From assembly GCA_937908115.1 (NCBI GenBank), contig CALEQZ010000061.1:1-64000 (forward strand): a stretch of DNA of 64,000 nucleotides, given 5' to 3'. The notes beneath the pieces are model-generated. The model saw only the letters and a list, made by a program, of their open reading frames with translations, made no database searches and was not told the DNA's origin. The translations under genes and the position numbers were made by a program. Shown here piece by piece: positions 18,428 to 26,823 of this stretch. Origin of the DNA: an uncultured Alcaligenaceae bacterium. GTDB lineage: Bacteria; Pseudomonadota; Gammaproteobacteria; Burkholderiales; Burkholderiaceae_B. Each line of letters opens with the position of its first letter. Position 1 is the first letter of the stretch.

Positions 18428-19342
18428 TCAAGCATGCACCGACCGGGCCTTGTTGCGACTGAAATAGGCAACACAGGTGGCTATGAACGCCTCGGTGGCC
18501 GGGCTCGCCTTGTCTTCGCGCCACGCAAGGCCAACTGATAGATCAGGCGGGCGTTCGCGGAACCTGCGATAGACGAGGCCGCTGAGCCTGAGCGAAGTCT
18601 GCGACCATGGTACCGGCGCAAACCCCTGCTGGGCCGCGACCAGCGCCAGTGCAGCGTGCATCGTGCGCACCTCCAGGAAATCGGCCGGCCGCACCCCGTA
18701 CTGATGAAAAAAATCCCGGAACAGGCTCTGTGTGCTGCGACGCCGGTCATGGCTGGGATAGCCTACCATGCGGCGTCCGTCGAGATCGCGTACGGATACC
18801 CGGGACTTGCGCGCCATGGCCCAACTGGAAGGCAGCGCGACCGCATAAGACTCGGTGAACAATGTCTGCGTGTGCAGCAAGGCGTGATAAACGGGTTCGC
18901 GGATCAAGCCGATGTCTATCGCCCCCTCGAGCAACCGGGCAGCCTGTTCCGTCGTCGAATATTCCACCAACTGCACGCGCCGGGCCGGATCCTGCGCGAA
19001 ATAAGCCCTCAGCAACCCCGGCAGGAAGGTGTAAGCATGAGCATGCAAGATACCCAGCGTCAATGTATCGCCTTCCTTGCGGTGCACCGCCTGGACCACA
19101 TCGCGGCATCGGTCCACCCCTTCCAAGATGCTGCGCGCATGCGCCAGCAACGCCTCGCCTTCGGCCGTCAGCCGAACCGACCGTGTCGTCCTCAGCAGTA
19201 ACCGGCTGCCCAGCTCCGCCTCCAGCGCTTGGATATGTTCGCTCAGGGGCGGCTGACTGATCCCCAGGCGAGTCGCCGCGCGGCCGAAGTGCTGCTCCTC
19301 AGCCACGGCAACGAAGTATCGCAAGCGCCTTAAGTCCACCAT
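18428..19342 (-). CDS. LysR-family transcriptional regulator
   Basis: A 304-residue LysR protein with a helix-turn-helix (FGRAATRLGISQPPLSEHIQ, about residues 19-38) and a C-terminal effector-binding domain. It is divergent from the TauD-Bug-SDR operon at 19457 and separated from it by 114 bases that contain a strong inverted repeat, so it is probably the local activator. Its closest readable style is the CatR/BenM-like branch that responds to carboxylic acids. The effector is unknown. Confidence 0.93.
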   Translation of the reverse strand: MVDLRRLRYFVAVAEEQHFGRAATRLGISQPPLSEHIQALEAELGSRLLLRTTRSVRLTAEGEALLAHARSILEGVDRCRDVVQAVHRKEGDTLTLGILHAHAYTFLPGLLRAYFAQDPARRVQLVEYSTTEQAARLLEGAIDIGLIREPVYHALLHTQTLFTESYAVALPSSWAMARKSRVSVRDLDGRRMVGYPSHDRRRSTQSLFRDFFHQYGVRPADFLEVRTMHAALALVAAQQGFAPVPWSQTSLRLSGLVYRRFRERPPDLSVGLAWREDKASPATEAFIATCVAYFSRNKARSVHA

Positions 19343-19368
19343 TATTAACCCTTGACCTATAAATAGCC

Positions 19369-19387
19369 GTCTAAAACTGTATTAGAC
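19369..19387. promoter_or_regulatory. Candidate LysR operator
   Basis: A perfect inverted repeat GTCTAA-N7-TTAGAC containing T-N11-A, located 26 bases upstream of the LysR start codon and 69 bases upstream of the TauD-type gene, as expected for a shared LysR activation and autoregulation site. Confidence 0.6.
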
Positions 19388-19456
19388 ACGAATAATCGTA
19401 GCTCCTACACTGCCTGCATCCACCCGGGCACCCAAAGCCTAGATTGCGAGGAGGTT

Positions 19457-20281
19457 ATGGAAATACGGAAACTAACGGGCACCATTGGCGCCGAGCTGCT
19501 GGGCGTGGACTTGGCATCTGAACTGACCGATGATTTGGTGGCGCAGATCCGGCAGGCGCTTCTGGACTACCAAGTGGTATTTTTCCGCGACCAGACGCTT
19601 ACTCCCGAGCAGCACATTGCGTTTGCCGAACGATTCGGCCAAATCAGCACGACACCGGTGTACCAGACACTGGAGCAGTATCCGCAGATCATGCCGGTGA
19701 TCAAAGAACCGACCGATCGCGACATCATCGGCGACACCTGGCACACCGACGAAACCTATCAGGCCGCTCCGCCGATGGGCTCCATCCTGTACGCGAGGGA
19801 AGTTCCGGACGTGGGCGGAGATACCTTGTGGGCCAATATGTATCGCGCTTACGAAACGCTTTCCGACGGCCTGAAGCGCAAGCTCGAGGGCTTGCGCGCC
19901 GTCCACACCAATGATTTCCTGACGGCCAATACCAAGGAGCGGAACAGCACCCGCTCGACGAAGCTGCGCGAAGATGCAGGGTCCATCACCAGCGTGCATC
20001 CGGTAGTGCGCACCCATGAAGAAACGGGAAGAAAGGCGTTGTTCGTCAACCAACCTTTCACCTACTGCTTTGAGAACATGACACGCGAGGAGAGCCTACC
20101 CCTGCTGCAGTACCTATATCAGCACAGCAGCAAACCCGAGAACACCTGCCGCTTCCGGTGGCGCAAAGGGTCGATAGCATTCTGGGACAACCGCTGCACG
20201 ATGCATTACGCCATCAATGATTACCCCGGCAAGCGCCGGGAGATGCATCGCATCACCATCCAGGGCACACGGCCCGTATAA
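19457..20281 (+). CDS. TauD/TfdA-family 2-oxoglutarate-dependent dioxygenase
   Basis: A 274-residue Fe(II)/2-oxoglutarate oxygenase. The metal ligands are H96-T-D98 (DTWHTDET) and H250 (CTMHYAINDY). R265 in HRITIQG should hold 2-oxoglutarate. An AGGAGG site lies just before ATG 19457. Family members hydroxylate taurine, alkyl sulfates or aryloxyalkanoates to start their breakdown. The downstream Bug receptor and SDR suggest the substrate is an imported organic acid whose product alcohol is oxidised by the SDR. Whether it is a sulfonate, ether or other acid cannot be decided here. Confidence 0.92.
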   Translation: MEIRKLTGTIGAELLGVDLASELTDDLVAQIRQALLDYQVVFFRDQTLTPEQHIAFAERFGQISTTPVYQTLEQYPQIMPVIKEPTDRDIIGDTWHTDETYQAAPPMGSILYAREVPDVGGDTLWANMYRAYETLSDGLKRKLEGLRAVHTNDFLTANTKERNSTRSTKLREDAGSITSVHPVVRTHEETGRKALFVNQPFTYCFENMTREESLPLLQYLYQHSSKPENTCRFRWRKGSIAFWDNRCTMHYAINDYPGKRREMHRITIQGTRPV

Positions 20282-20379
20282 GAACGACAGTATTTGACAA
20301 CCAACCATCGAGGAGGATGGCCGGGCTGGAAAAACATCGTCATCCGGCTGATGCGCATCCGGTGCGGCCAAGACAGACC

Positions 20380-21369
20380 ATGAAATCGGTACGCCTGCTC
20401 ATCCACTGCCTGGCGCTGGCGCTTTCCTTCGCGCTTGGTTCCGCAACCGCCGCCGGCGCAGTCCAGAATTGGCCAACACGGCCCGTGACGCTGGTGGTCG
20501 GCTACGCGCCAGGGGGCACCACCGACATCATCGCCCGAACGATTGCCAACGCCCTTGCCGAAGAAACAGGCGGCACCTTTCTGGTGGAGAACCGCACTGG
20601 CGCCAACAGCAACATAGGCGCGGAACTGGTCAAACGCGCAGCACCGGACGGGTACACCTTCTATGTCGGCTCCACCGCGAATGCCATCAACCGCACGCTC
20701 TATGCCAATTTGGGCTATGACATTGCCGCGGACTTTCGTGCCGTCGCGCTGCTGGGTACCGTACCCAACATGCTTGTCGTCAATCCCTCCCTGCCTGTCC
20801 GCACCGTGCAGGACTACATTGACTACGCGCGGGCCAATCCCGGCAAGCTGACCTGCGCCTCGTCCGGAACGGGATCGGCCATTCACATGTCTTGCGAGCT
20901 TTTCAAGATCCAGACTGGCACAGACATCTTGCACGTTCCGTATCGAGGCAGCGGGCCCGCCATGGCAGACCTTCTGGGCGGGCAGGTACATTCGGCGTTC
21001 GACAACATGCCCACTGTGCTGGCCAACGTCAGGGCGGGCAAGCTGCGCGCGTTGGGTGTGACGACCTCTGCACGCTCGCCCTACGCGCCTGACATCCCGA
21101 CGCTTGCCGAATCGGGCCTACCCAACTTTTCGGTCCAGGCCTGGTTCGGCCTATTCGCACCAGGCGGCACTGATCCTGCCCTGGTCGATCGCATAAATGG
21201 ATTGATCAATAAGGCCATGCAACAACCCCAGCTCAAGGCCAGCTACGAGAAAAGCGGTGTAACGATTCCGGCTGAGCCGAATTCGTCGCAAGCTTTCTCG
21301 GCGTTCGTGCGCGCCGAGGTGGACAAGTGGGCCGACGTGGTCAAGAAATCAGGCGCCAAGATCGAATGA
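20380..21369 (+). CDS. Bug-family tripartite tricarboxylate transporter receptor
   Basis: Periplasmic binding protein of about 329 residues. ATG 20380 begins a signal peptide (MKSVRLLIHCLALALSF..., cleavage near AGA-VQNWP). An in-frame ATG at 20317 directly abuts an AGGAGG with no spacer and would add a 21-residue charged leader, so 20380 is preferred, although its own Shine-Dalgarno is weak. Family motifs are VVGYAPGGTTDIIARTIA, VENRTGANSNIGAEL and HVPYRGSGPAMADLLGGQV. It overlaps the SDR gene by four bases. It is probably the receptor for the dioxygenase substrate. Confidence 0.9.
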   Translation: MKSVRLLIHCLALALSFALGSATAAGAVQNWPTRPVTLVVGYAPGGTTDIIARTIANALAEETGGTFLVENRTGANSNIGAELVKRAAPDGYTFYVGSTANAINRTLYANLGYDIAADFRAVALLGTVPNMLVVNPSLPVRTVQDYIDYARANPGKLTCASSGTGSAIHMSCELFKIQTGTDILHVPYRGSGPAMADLLGGQVHSAFDNMPTVLANVRAGKLRALGVTTSARSPYAPDIPTLAESGLPNFSVQAWFGLFAPGGTDPALVDRINGLINKAMQQPQLKASYEKSGVTIPAEPNSSQAFSAFVRAEVDKWADVVKKSGAKIE

Positions 21370-22106
21370 GAACGTCGCACGATGCAGCGCAGCGCGTGAC
21401 GCTGATCACGGGCGCCAGCCGCGGAATAGGCCTGGCCACGGCCAAACGCCTGGCAAAGGACGGCCACCATGTCATCGGCCTGGCGCGCAGCGCTCCACCT
21501 GGCCCCTTCCCCGGTGACTTCTTCCGCGTGGACCTCAGCGACGTCGCGCAAGTGCGTGAAACGCTTGCCGAGCTTACGTCACGCTTCGAGGTAGACGGTG
21601 TGGTCAACAATGCCGGGCTGACCACATCGCATGCATTGATGGAGACGTCCGTCGAAGAGCTTGACCGTATCCTTGCCGTCAACCTGCGTGCCCCCATGCT
21701 GTGCGTGCAAGCCTGCCTGCCGTCCATGCAGCGCAAGGGCCGCGGAAGCGTCGTAAACGTTGCCAGCCGGGCTGTGCTTGGCATCGCGCGGCGTTCGGCC
21801 TATGCCGCCGCCAAGAGTGGCTTGGTCGGCTTTACGCGGACATGGGCGCTGGAGCTCGGACAATACGGCGTCACGGTCAACACCGTTGCGCCAGGGCCGG
21901 TGCTTACTGAGCTTTATCGCAACAACAACCCCATGACTCCCGCCCAAGCGCAGAAGCTGGCCGATCGCATTCCCTTGCGTCGCATTGGCCAGCCAGAGGA
22001 TGTCGCCGGGGTGATCGCATTCTTTCTGTCTGACGACGCGCGTTTCGTGACCGGTCAGGTGCTGTATGCGTGTGGAGGCTTGTCGGTTGGATCGGCGCCC
22101 GTCTGA
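21366..22106 (+). CDS. SDR-family oxidoreductase
   Basis: A 246-residue short-chain dehydrogenase/reductase. It has the cofactor loop TGASRGIG, the NNAG motif, Ser in VNVASRA, and the catalytic YAAAK of SAYAAAKSG. The ATG at 21366 overlaps the Bug stop codon (ATGA), indicating translational coupling. It ends with the typical GQVLYACGG of FabG-like SDRs. In this operon it could oxidise the hydroxylated product of the TauD-type oxygenase; the substrate is not readable. Confidence 0.92.
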   Translation: MRTSHDAAQRVTLITGASRGIGLATAKRLAKDGHHVIGLARSAPPGPFPGDFFRVDLSDVAQVRETLAELTSRFEVDGVVNNAGLTTSHALMETSVEELDRILAVNLRAPMLCVQACLPSMQRKGRGSVVNVASRAVLGIARRSAYAAAKSGLVGFTRTWALELGQYGVTVNTVAPGPVLTELYRNNNPMTPAQAQKLADRIPLRRIGQPEDVAGVIAFFLSDDARFVTGQVLYACGGLSVGSAPV

Positions 22107-22177
22107 GGCACGCCGGGCTCCGGCAGCCCTTGTCTCGGGTAAATTGCGGGTTGCGCCGATTTCGCTGCGACAACCCT

Positions 22178-22762
22178 ATGACGAAGCTTTCCGACGACAC
22201 ACGGCTAACGGAAACCCTGGTCAACTCAGAAACCCTGTTGCAGGGCAGTTTTTTGCACGTGCGCCGCGACACAGTGCGCCAGCCCGATGGCCGGCTGGCG
22301 CAGCGGGAGTATGTGGTGCACCCCGGCGCGGTGGTGGTGATCCCCTTGGCCGACGACGACCGCGTGGTGGTCGAGCGGCAATACCGCCACCCGGTCGGGC
22401 GCGTGATGCTGGAATTCCCCGCCGGCAAGCTCGATCCGGGCGAGGATCCCTTGCGCTGCGGCCAGCGCGAGCTGCTGGAAGAAACCGGCTACCGCGCGGC
22501 CCAGTGGGCGCGCGCCGGCGCCTTGCACCTGGCGATCGCCTACTCGACCGAAGTCATCCATATCTACTTTGCGCGTGGCCTGCGCGGCGGCGAACGCAAG
22601 CTCGACGACGGCGAATTCCTGGACGTGCACTTGATGCCGGTGGACGAATTGCTGGCAGCCTGCCGCAAAGGCGACGTCACCGACGCCAAGACGCTTTCCT
22701 GCTGCCTGTGGCTGCAGAATGTGCGCGACGGCGCCTGGCAATTGGACTGGCAGGACGCGTAA
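22178..22762 (+). CDS. NUDIX hydrolase (ADP-ribose pyrophosphatase-like)
   Basis: A 194-residue Nudix enzyme with a complete Nudix box beginning at GKLDPGED (about residue 83) and ending RELLEETGY (about 97-105), with the metal-binding glutamates in REXXEE. It resembles the NudF-type ADP-ribose pyrophosphatases that hydrolyse nucleoside-diphosphate sugars. The ATG at 22178 is chosen since family alignment begins shortly after it. The gene is probably a housekeeping unit, independent of the catabolic operons on either side. Confidence 0.92.
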   Translation: MTKLSDDTRLTETLVNSETLLQGSFLHVRRDTVRQPDGRLAQREYVVHPGAVVVIPLADDDRVVVERQYRHPVGRVMLEFPAGKLDPGEDPLRCGQRELLEETGYRAAQWARAGALHLAIAYSTEVIHIYFARGLRGGERKLDDGEFLDVHLMPVDELLAACRKGDVTDAKTLSCCLWLQNVRDGAWQLDWQDA

Positions 22763-22838
22763 GCCATCCCTGCCGCATCCTAGGCGATCAGCCGCCAATC
22801 TGATGCGGCGCCACGACAGGCCTCGCAGGGCGTCCGCC

Positions 22839-22852
22839 CCCGGCATGCCGGG
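22839..22852. other. Perfect 14-bp GC palindrome
   Basis: CCCGGCATGCCGGG lies between the convergent Nudix and FAH-family genes, just before a longer hairpin. It may contribute to transcription termination. Confidence 0.35.
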
Positions 22853-22867
22853 CATGCGGGCGCCGCT

Positions 22868-22897
22868 GCCCGGCACGCTTGCGTGGCGCCGGGCTTT
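22868..22897. terminator. GC-rich hairpin, probable terminator
   Basis: The stem GCCCGGCACGC/GCGT-GGC-GCCGGGC with a TT loop and three-base bulge is followed by TTT on the plus strand. It lies at the convergent ends of the Nudix and FAH-family genes and could end transcription of the Nudix gene. The T tract is short. Confidence 0.4.
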
Positions 22898-23747
22898 AGC
22901 CAGCCTGTACCGGGTTGGACAGGCAACCGACGTCACTGACCTCGACCTCGACGATGTCGCCGGGCTTCAGGAACAACGGCGGGTTGCGCTTGAACCCCAC
23001 GCCACCCGGGGTGCCGGTGACGATGACGTCGCCCGGCTGCAGCGTCGCGAAGCGCGAGATGTAGTGGACCAGGCGCGGGATGCCGAAGATAAGCTGGGCC
23101 GTGCTGGCCTGCTGCACCACCTGGCCATTGAGCCGGGTGGTCAGCGTCAGTTCCTGGCCGTCGGCGATCTCGCCGCGCGTGACCATCCAAGGCCCGAATG
23201 CGCCGGTCCCGTCGAAGTTCTTGCCGGGTGTCCACTGCGTGGTGTGCTGCTGCCAGTCCCGCACCGACGCATCGTTGTAGGGCGCGTAGCCGGCGATGTG
23301 GTTCCAGGCGTCGGCCTGGGCGATGCGGCGTCCAGCTCGGCCGATGATGATGGCGATCTCGCCTTCGTAATCCAGCATGTGCGACTCGGCCGGCACGATC
23401 AAAGGCTGCCCATGTCCCACTTGGGAGCCCGCAGTGCGCAGGAACACCGTGGGTTCGCCAGTCGGCTCGCGGTTGGTTTCGCGCCGGTGCTCCTCGTAAT
23501 TGAGGCCGATGCAGAGGATGCGGCCGGGATCGGGGATGACCGGCAGCAGGCGCAGGTCGGCCAGAACTAGCGTGGGCGCGGCGCTGCGCACCTGTCGTGC
23601 GACTTCATCCAGCGCGCCGGCGGCCAGCACGGCGCGCAGGCTGGCAAACCGCCCGCTGGTCAGCGCCACGCCGTCGATGACGCGGCCGCCCTCATCGCAA
23701 ATCCCCCAGGACGGACCGTTGTCCGTTTCAAAGCTCAACAGCTTCAC
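22896..23747 (-). CDS. Fumarylacetoacetate hydrolase family protein
   Basis: A 283-residue FAH-superfamily protein with the C-terminal catalytic domain: ILCIGLNYEEHRRE, LDYEGEIAIIIGR, GYAPYNDASVRDWQ, and VIVTGTPGGVGFKRNPP. Conserved acidic residues in the YEGE and related segments bind a divalent metal. The family includes hydrolases and decarboxylases of beta-diketo acids and hydratases in aromatic breakdown. It is divergent from a LysR gene and neighbours a Rieske oxygenase set, so it may act on the ring-cleavage or oxidised product. Confidence 0.92.
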   Translation of the reverse strand: MKLLSFETDNGPSWGICDEGGRVIDGVALTSGRFASLRAVLAAGALDEVARQVRSAAPTLVLADLRLLPVIPDPGRILCIGLNYEEHRRETNREPTGEPTVFLRTAGSQVGHGQPLIVPAESHMLDYEGEIAIIIGRAGRRIAQADAWNHIAGYAPYNDASVRDWQQHTTQWTPGKNFDGTGAFGPWMVTRGEIADGQELTLTTRLNGQVVQQASTAQLIFGIPRLVHYISRFATLQPGDVIVTGTPGGVGFKRNPPLFLKPGDIVEVEVSDVGCLSNPVQAG

Positions 23748-23851
23748 GTGTTGCTACCTCCGTTTCGGAATAAAGGGTCGGGCCCGCGATGCCGGCATCA
23801 TGCCTATACTTGCGCGAAACCGGACCGAGACTGGTCGAACCTGATCGCCTT

Positions 23852-24748
23852 ATGAACGTCACCATCAAGCAGCTGCGCGCCTTCGTGAATGTGGTCAATG
23901 CAGGCAGCTTCACCGAAGCAGCCAAGCGGATGCATGTGACGCAATCGGCGTTGAGCCTGCTGCTGCGCGAGCTGGAAAGCGAACTCGGCGTGCGCTTGCT
24001 CGACCGCACCAGCCGGCGCATGCGGCTGTCGACCACCGGGGCGGAGTTCTATCCGTTGGCGGTCAAGGTGCTCGACGAGCTCGACAACGCGGTCAACAGC
24101 ACCTTGCAACTGCACGAGCGCCAGCGCGGCCGGGTGCGCGTGGCCTGTACGCTGCTTTACGGACAGGCGCTGATGCCGCAAATCCTGGCGCGATTTCGCG
24201 ACCGCTATCCGGCGATTACCGTACAAATGCTGGACCTGCCCAACGAGGAGGTGCTCGCCCGGGTGCTGGCCGGAGAGGCCGATTTCGGCGTGGCGCCGCA
24301 ACGGCCGACGCCGGTCGGCCTGGTGCAGGAAAGGCTGTTCCTGGACCGCATCCAGTTGATCTGCCCGAGCGACCATCCGCTGGCGCAACGCGGCAAGGCG
24401 ACCTGGCGCCAGGCCCTGCAGTACCCGTTCGTCAGCCTGCCGCTGGACTTCACCGTGCGCCTTCAGGCGGACCTGCTGGCTTGGTCGAAGTCCCTGGTCC
24501 TGCAACCGGCGCATTCGGTGTCCTACCTGACCACCGCGCTGGGCATGGTCAAGTGGGGCCACGGGCTGACTGCCCTGCCTTCGTATTCCACGCCCTTGCT
24601 GTCGTCCTTCGGCGTGGTGGGCGTACCGGTGCGCGATCCGGTCATCCACAGGCAAATCTCCGTCTTTACCAAGCGCGGTCACAGCCTTTCCCCCGCCGCG
24701 GCGAGCCTGCTCGATTTTCTTCACGAGTTCACGGCTTCACAGGCGTGA
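23852..24748 (+). CDS. LysR-family transcriptional regulator
   Basis: A 298-residue LysR protein. The ATG at 23852 starts directly at the DNA-binding domain (MNVTIKQLRAFVNVVNAGSF), with the helix-turn-helix at FTEAAKRMHVTQSALSLLLR. The C-terminal domain contains CPSDHPLAQRG, as in CbbR/CynR-like members. It is divergent from the FAH-family gene. The 104-base gap holds a GATGCCGGCATC palindrome at 23788-23799 that may be part of its operator. It probably controls FAH and possibly the oxygenase operon. Confidence 0.93.
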   Translation: MNVTIKQLRAFVNVVNAGSFTEAAKRMHVTQSALSLLLRELESELGVRLLDRTSRRMRLSTTGAEFYPLAVKVLDELDNAVNSTLQLHERQRGRVRVACTLLYGQALMPQILARFRDRYPAITVQMLDLPNEEVLARVLAGEADFGVAPQRPTPVGLVQERLFLDRIQLICPSDHPLAQRGKATWRQALQYPFVSLPLDFTVRLQADLLAWSKSLVLQPAHSVSYLTTALGMVKWGHGLTALPSYSTPLLSSFGVVGVPVRDPVIHRQISVFTKRGHSLSPAAASLLDFLHEFTASQA

Positions 24749-24775
24749 CGCCCGCCCGGTAAACGGCCTGGCGCC

Positions 24776-25726
24776 CTAAATGTCGAGCACCAGCTCCTCG
24801 TCCAAGCTGCCCGAGCAGCAGATCATCATCGTGCGACCCTGCGCCTTTTCCCTTTCCGTCAGCACTTGGTCCCGGTGATCCGGCCGGCCGGCGAGCACCG
24901 GGGTTTCGCAGCTGCCGCACACCCCTTGCATGCAGGAATGTGGCGGCTGCAGGCCGGCGTCGAGCAGCGCCTGCAGGATGGTCTGGCCAGGCTGCACCGT
25001 CACCGACCGGCCCGAGCGTGCCAGCTGGACGCGATAGCCGCCGCCAGTGGCCTGCGCCTGTTCGGCGGCGAAGCGCTCGTAATGCACGCGGTCTGGCGGC
25101 AGCGACGCCGCGTGGGCAAGATAGTCGTCCAGCATCGCCGCCGGACCGCAGCAGTAGACGTGCGCATCGGCCGGCAACCCGGCCAGTACGGCGCCGATGT
25201 CCAGCCGCCTCTGGCCAGGCCCATGGTCGAAGTAAAGCTGCACCCGCGCATCACCCTCGAATTCCGCCAGGAAGGCGGCCGCTTCGCGCGAGCGCGCGCA
25301 ATAGTGCAGCTGCCATGGCCGCCCCAGCTCGTCCAGGCGCCGGACCATCGCGCGTACGGGCGTGATGCCGATGCCGCCGGCAATGAAGACCGACGCAGGC
25401 GCATCCTCCTGCAGCGCGAACAGGTTGCGGGGGCCGTCGGCTTCGAGCACGTCGCCGACACGCGCCCGCTCGTGCAGATAGCGCGAGCCGCCGCGGCTGG
25501 CCGCATCGCGGTTGACCGCGATCACGTAAGGCGCGCCGTCCCGGCAGGGATTGACCAGCGAATAGCTGCGCGCCAGGCCGACCGGCAGGTGCAGCGTCAC
25601 GTGTGCGCCGGCGGTGAAAGGCGGCAGCGGCGCGCCGTCGGCGGCTGCCAGCTCAAAGCTGTGTATGCCCTGCGCTTCCTCGCGGATCGCGCGTATGCGT
25701 AGGCAAAGGCGTGCGTCGGTCGTCAT
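24776..25726 (-). CDS. PDR/VanB-family oxidoreductase (oxygenase reductase)
   Basis: A 316-residue reductase of the phthalate dioxygenase reductase type. From N to C terminus it has an FMN-binding barrel (ARSYSLVNP), an NAD(H) domain (VFIAGGIGITPVRAMVRRL and CCGPAAMLD), and a plant-type [2Fe-2S] domain with CMQGVCGSCE plus a distal cysteine in MICCSG. The ATG at 25726 is preferred over 25750 as it begins near the family N terminus. Such reductases pass electrons from NADH to a Rieske oxygenase, and one is encoded two genes upstream in the same direction. Confidence 0.93.
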   Translation of the reverse strand: MTTDARLCLRIRAIREEAQGIHSFELAAADGAPLPPFTAGAHVTLHLPVGLARSYSLVNPCRDGAPYVIAVNRDAASRGGSRYLHERARVGDVLEADGPRNLFALQEDAPASVFIAGGIGITPVRAMVRRLDELGRPWQLHYCARSREAAAFLAEFEGDARVQLYFDHGPGQRRLDIGAVLAGLPADAHVYCCGPAAMLDDYLAHAASLPPDRVHYERFAAEQAQATGGGYRVQLARSGRSVTVQPGQTILQALLDAGLQPPHSCMQGVCGSCETPVLAGRPDHRDQVLTEREKAQGRTMMICCSGSLDEELVLDI

Positions 25727-25773
25727 CGTGGTGCATCGCGCCGCCGGCAAGCCGGCGGCTTACCGCTGTTGGA

Positions 25774-26757
25774 TTACTGGGCCTTGATCCCCGCCGTCTT
25801 GGCGACCTTGCCCCACTTGTCAAACTCGGCCCGGAAGAACGCGTCGAAGTCCTGGGGCGTGCCGCCGGCGACTTCGGCCCCCTGGGCGCGAATTTCCTTT
25901 TGGAAGTTCGGATCGGCCAGGACTTTGTCCATCGCATCGGACAGGCGCTGGACGACGTCGGCGGGCAGGTTGGCCGGCCCAAGCAAGCCAAACCAGGTAC
26001 CAGCTTCGAAGTCCTTCACGCCCGCCTCCTGCATGGTGGGCACGTCCGGCATCAGCTGCGTGCGCTCGCGCAGCGTCACCGCGATCGGCGTCAGCTTGCC
26101 CGCCTGCACGTGGGGCAGCGCCGACACCAGCACGTCGAACATGACGTCGACCTGGCCGCTGATCACATCGACCAGCCCTGGCGCGCTGCCTTTGTAGGGC
26201 ACGTGCACCAGGTCCACGCCTTCCAGCGACTTGAAGAGTTCGCCGGCCAAATGGGCGGCGCTGCCGTTGCCGAAGGACGCGTACGTGATCCGTCCCGGCT
26301 CCTTCTTGGCCGCGGCGATCACGTCCTTGACGGTCTTGAACCCGGTCTTGGGATTGGCCACCAGGACGAGCGGCGCCTGGGCGACCAGCTTGACCGGGGT
26401 GAAGCTGTCGATCGGCTGGTACGGCAGGCTGGCATATGCATGCGGGGTCACCGTCAGCGGGCCGGCCGCGCTAAACAGCAGCGTATAGCCGTCGGCTGGC
26501 GCCTTGGCCACGACGTCCTGGCCGATCTGGCCACCGGCTCCGGCGCGGTTTTCGACCACGAAGGATTGCCCCAGTTGGTCGGCCAGGCCCTTGGCCACGA
26601 GCCGCGCGGTGCTGTCGGTGGATCCGCCCGCGGCGTAGGGCACGATCAGCCGCACGGGCTTGTTGGGATAGTCGCCTGGCGCCGCGACGGCGGCGCAGGC
26701 CGCAAGAGCGAGGACCGCCGCGGCGGCCGTTTGCAGGATGCGTGCAGGTTTGCGCAT
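25774..26757 (-). CDS. Bug-family tripartite tricarboxylate transporter receptor
   Basis: A 327-residue periplasmic binding protein with a signal peptide (MRKPARILQTAAAAVLALAA..., cleavage near AVAA-PGDYP) and an AGGAGAC ribosome site. Family motifs include IVPYAAGGSTDSTARLVA, VENRAGAGGQIGQDVV and HVPYKGSAPGLVDVISGQVD. It sits between the Rieske oxygenase and its reductase on the same strand, which strongly suggests that it binds the aromatic or carboxylic substrate of that oxygenase. Confidence 0.93.
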   Translation of the reverse strand: MRKPARILQTAAAAVLALAACAAVAAPGDYPNKPVRLIVPYAAGGSTDSTARLVAKGLADQLGQSFVVENRAGAGGQIGQDVVAKAPADGYTLLFSAAGPLTVTPHAYASLPYQPIDSFTPVKLVAQAPLVLVANPKTGFKTVKDVIAAAKKEPGRITYASFGNGSAAHLAGELFKSLEGVDLVHVPYKGSAPGLVDVISGQVDVMFDVLVSALPHVQAGKLTPIAVTLRERTQLMPDVPTMQEAGVKDFEAGTWFGLLGPANLPADVVQRLSDAMDKVLADPNFQKEIRAQGAEVAGGTPQDFDAFFRAEFDKWGKVAKTAGIKAQ

Positions 26758-26823
26758 GGTGTCTCCTGTTGTCGATTTATCGTTGTCGGCCGCCGCAATG
26801 GCACGGTAGCGGCGGCCGGCGTG

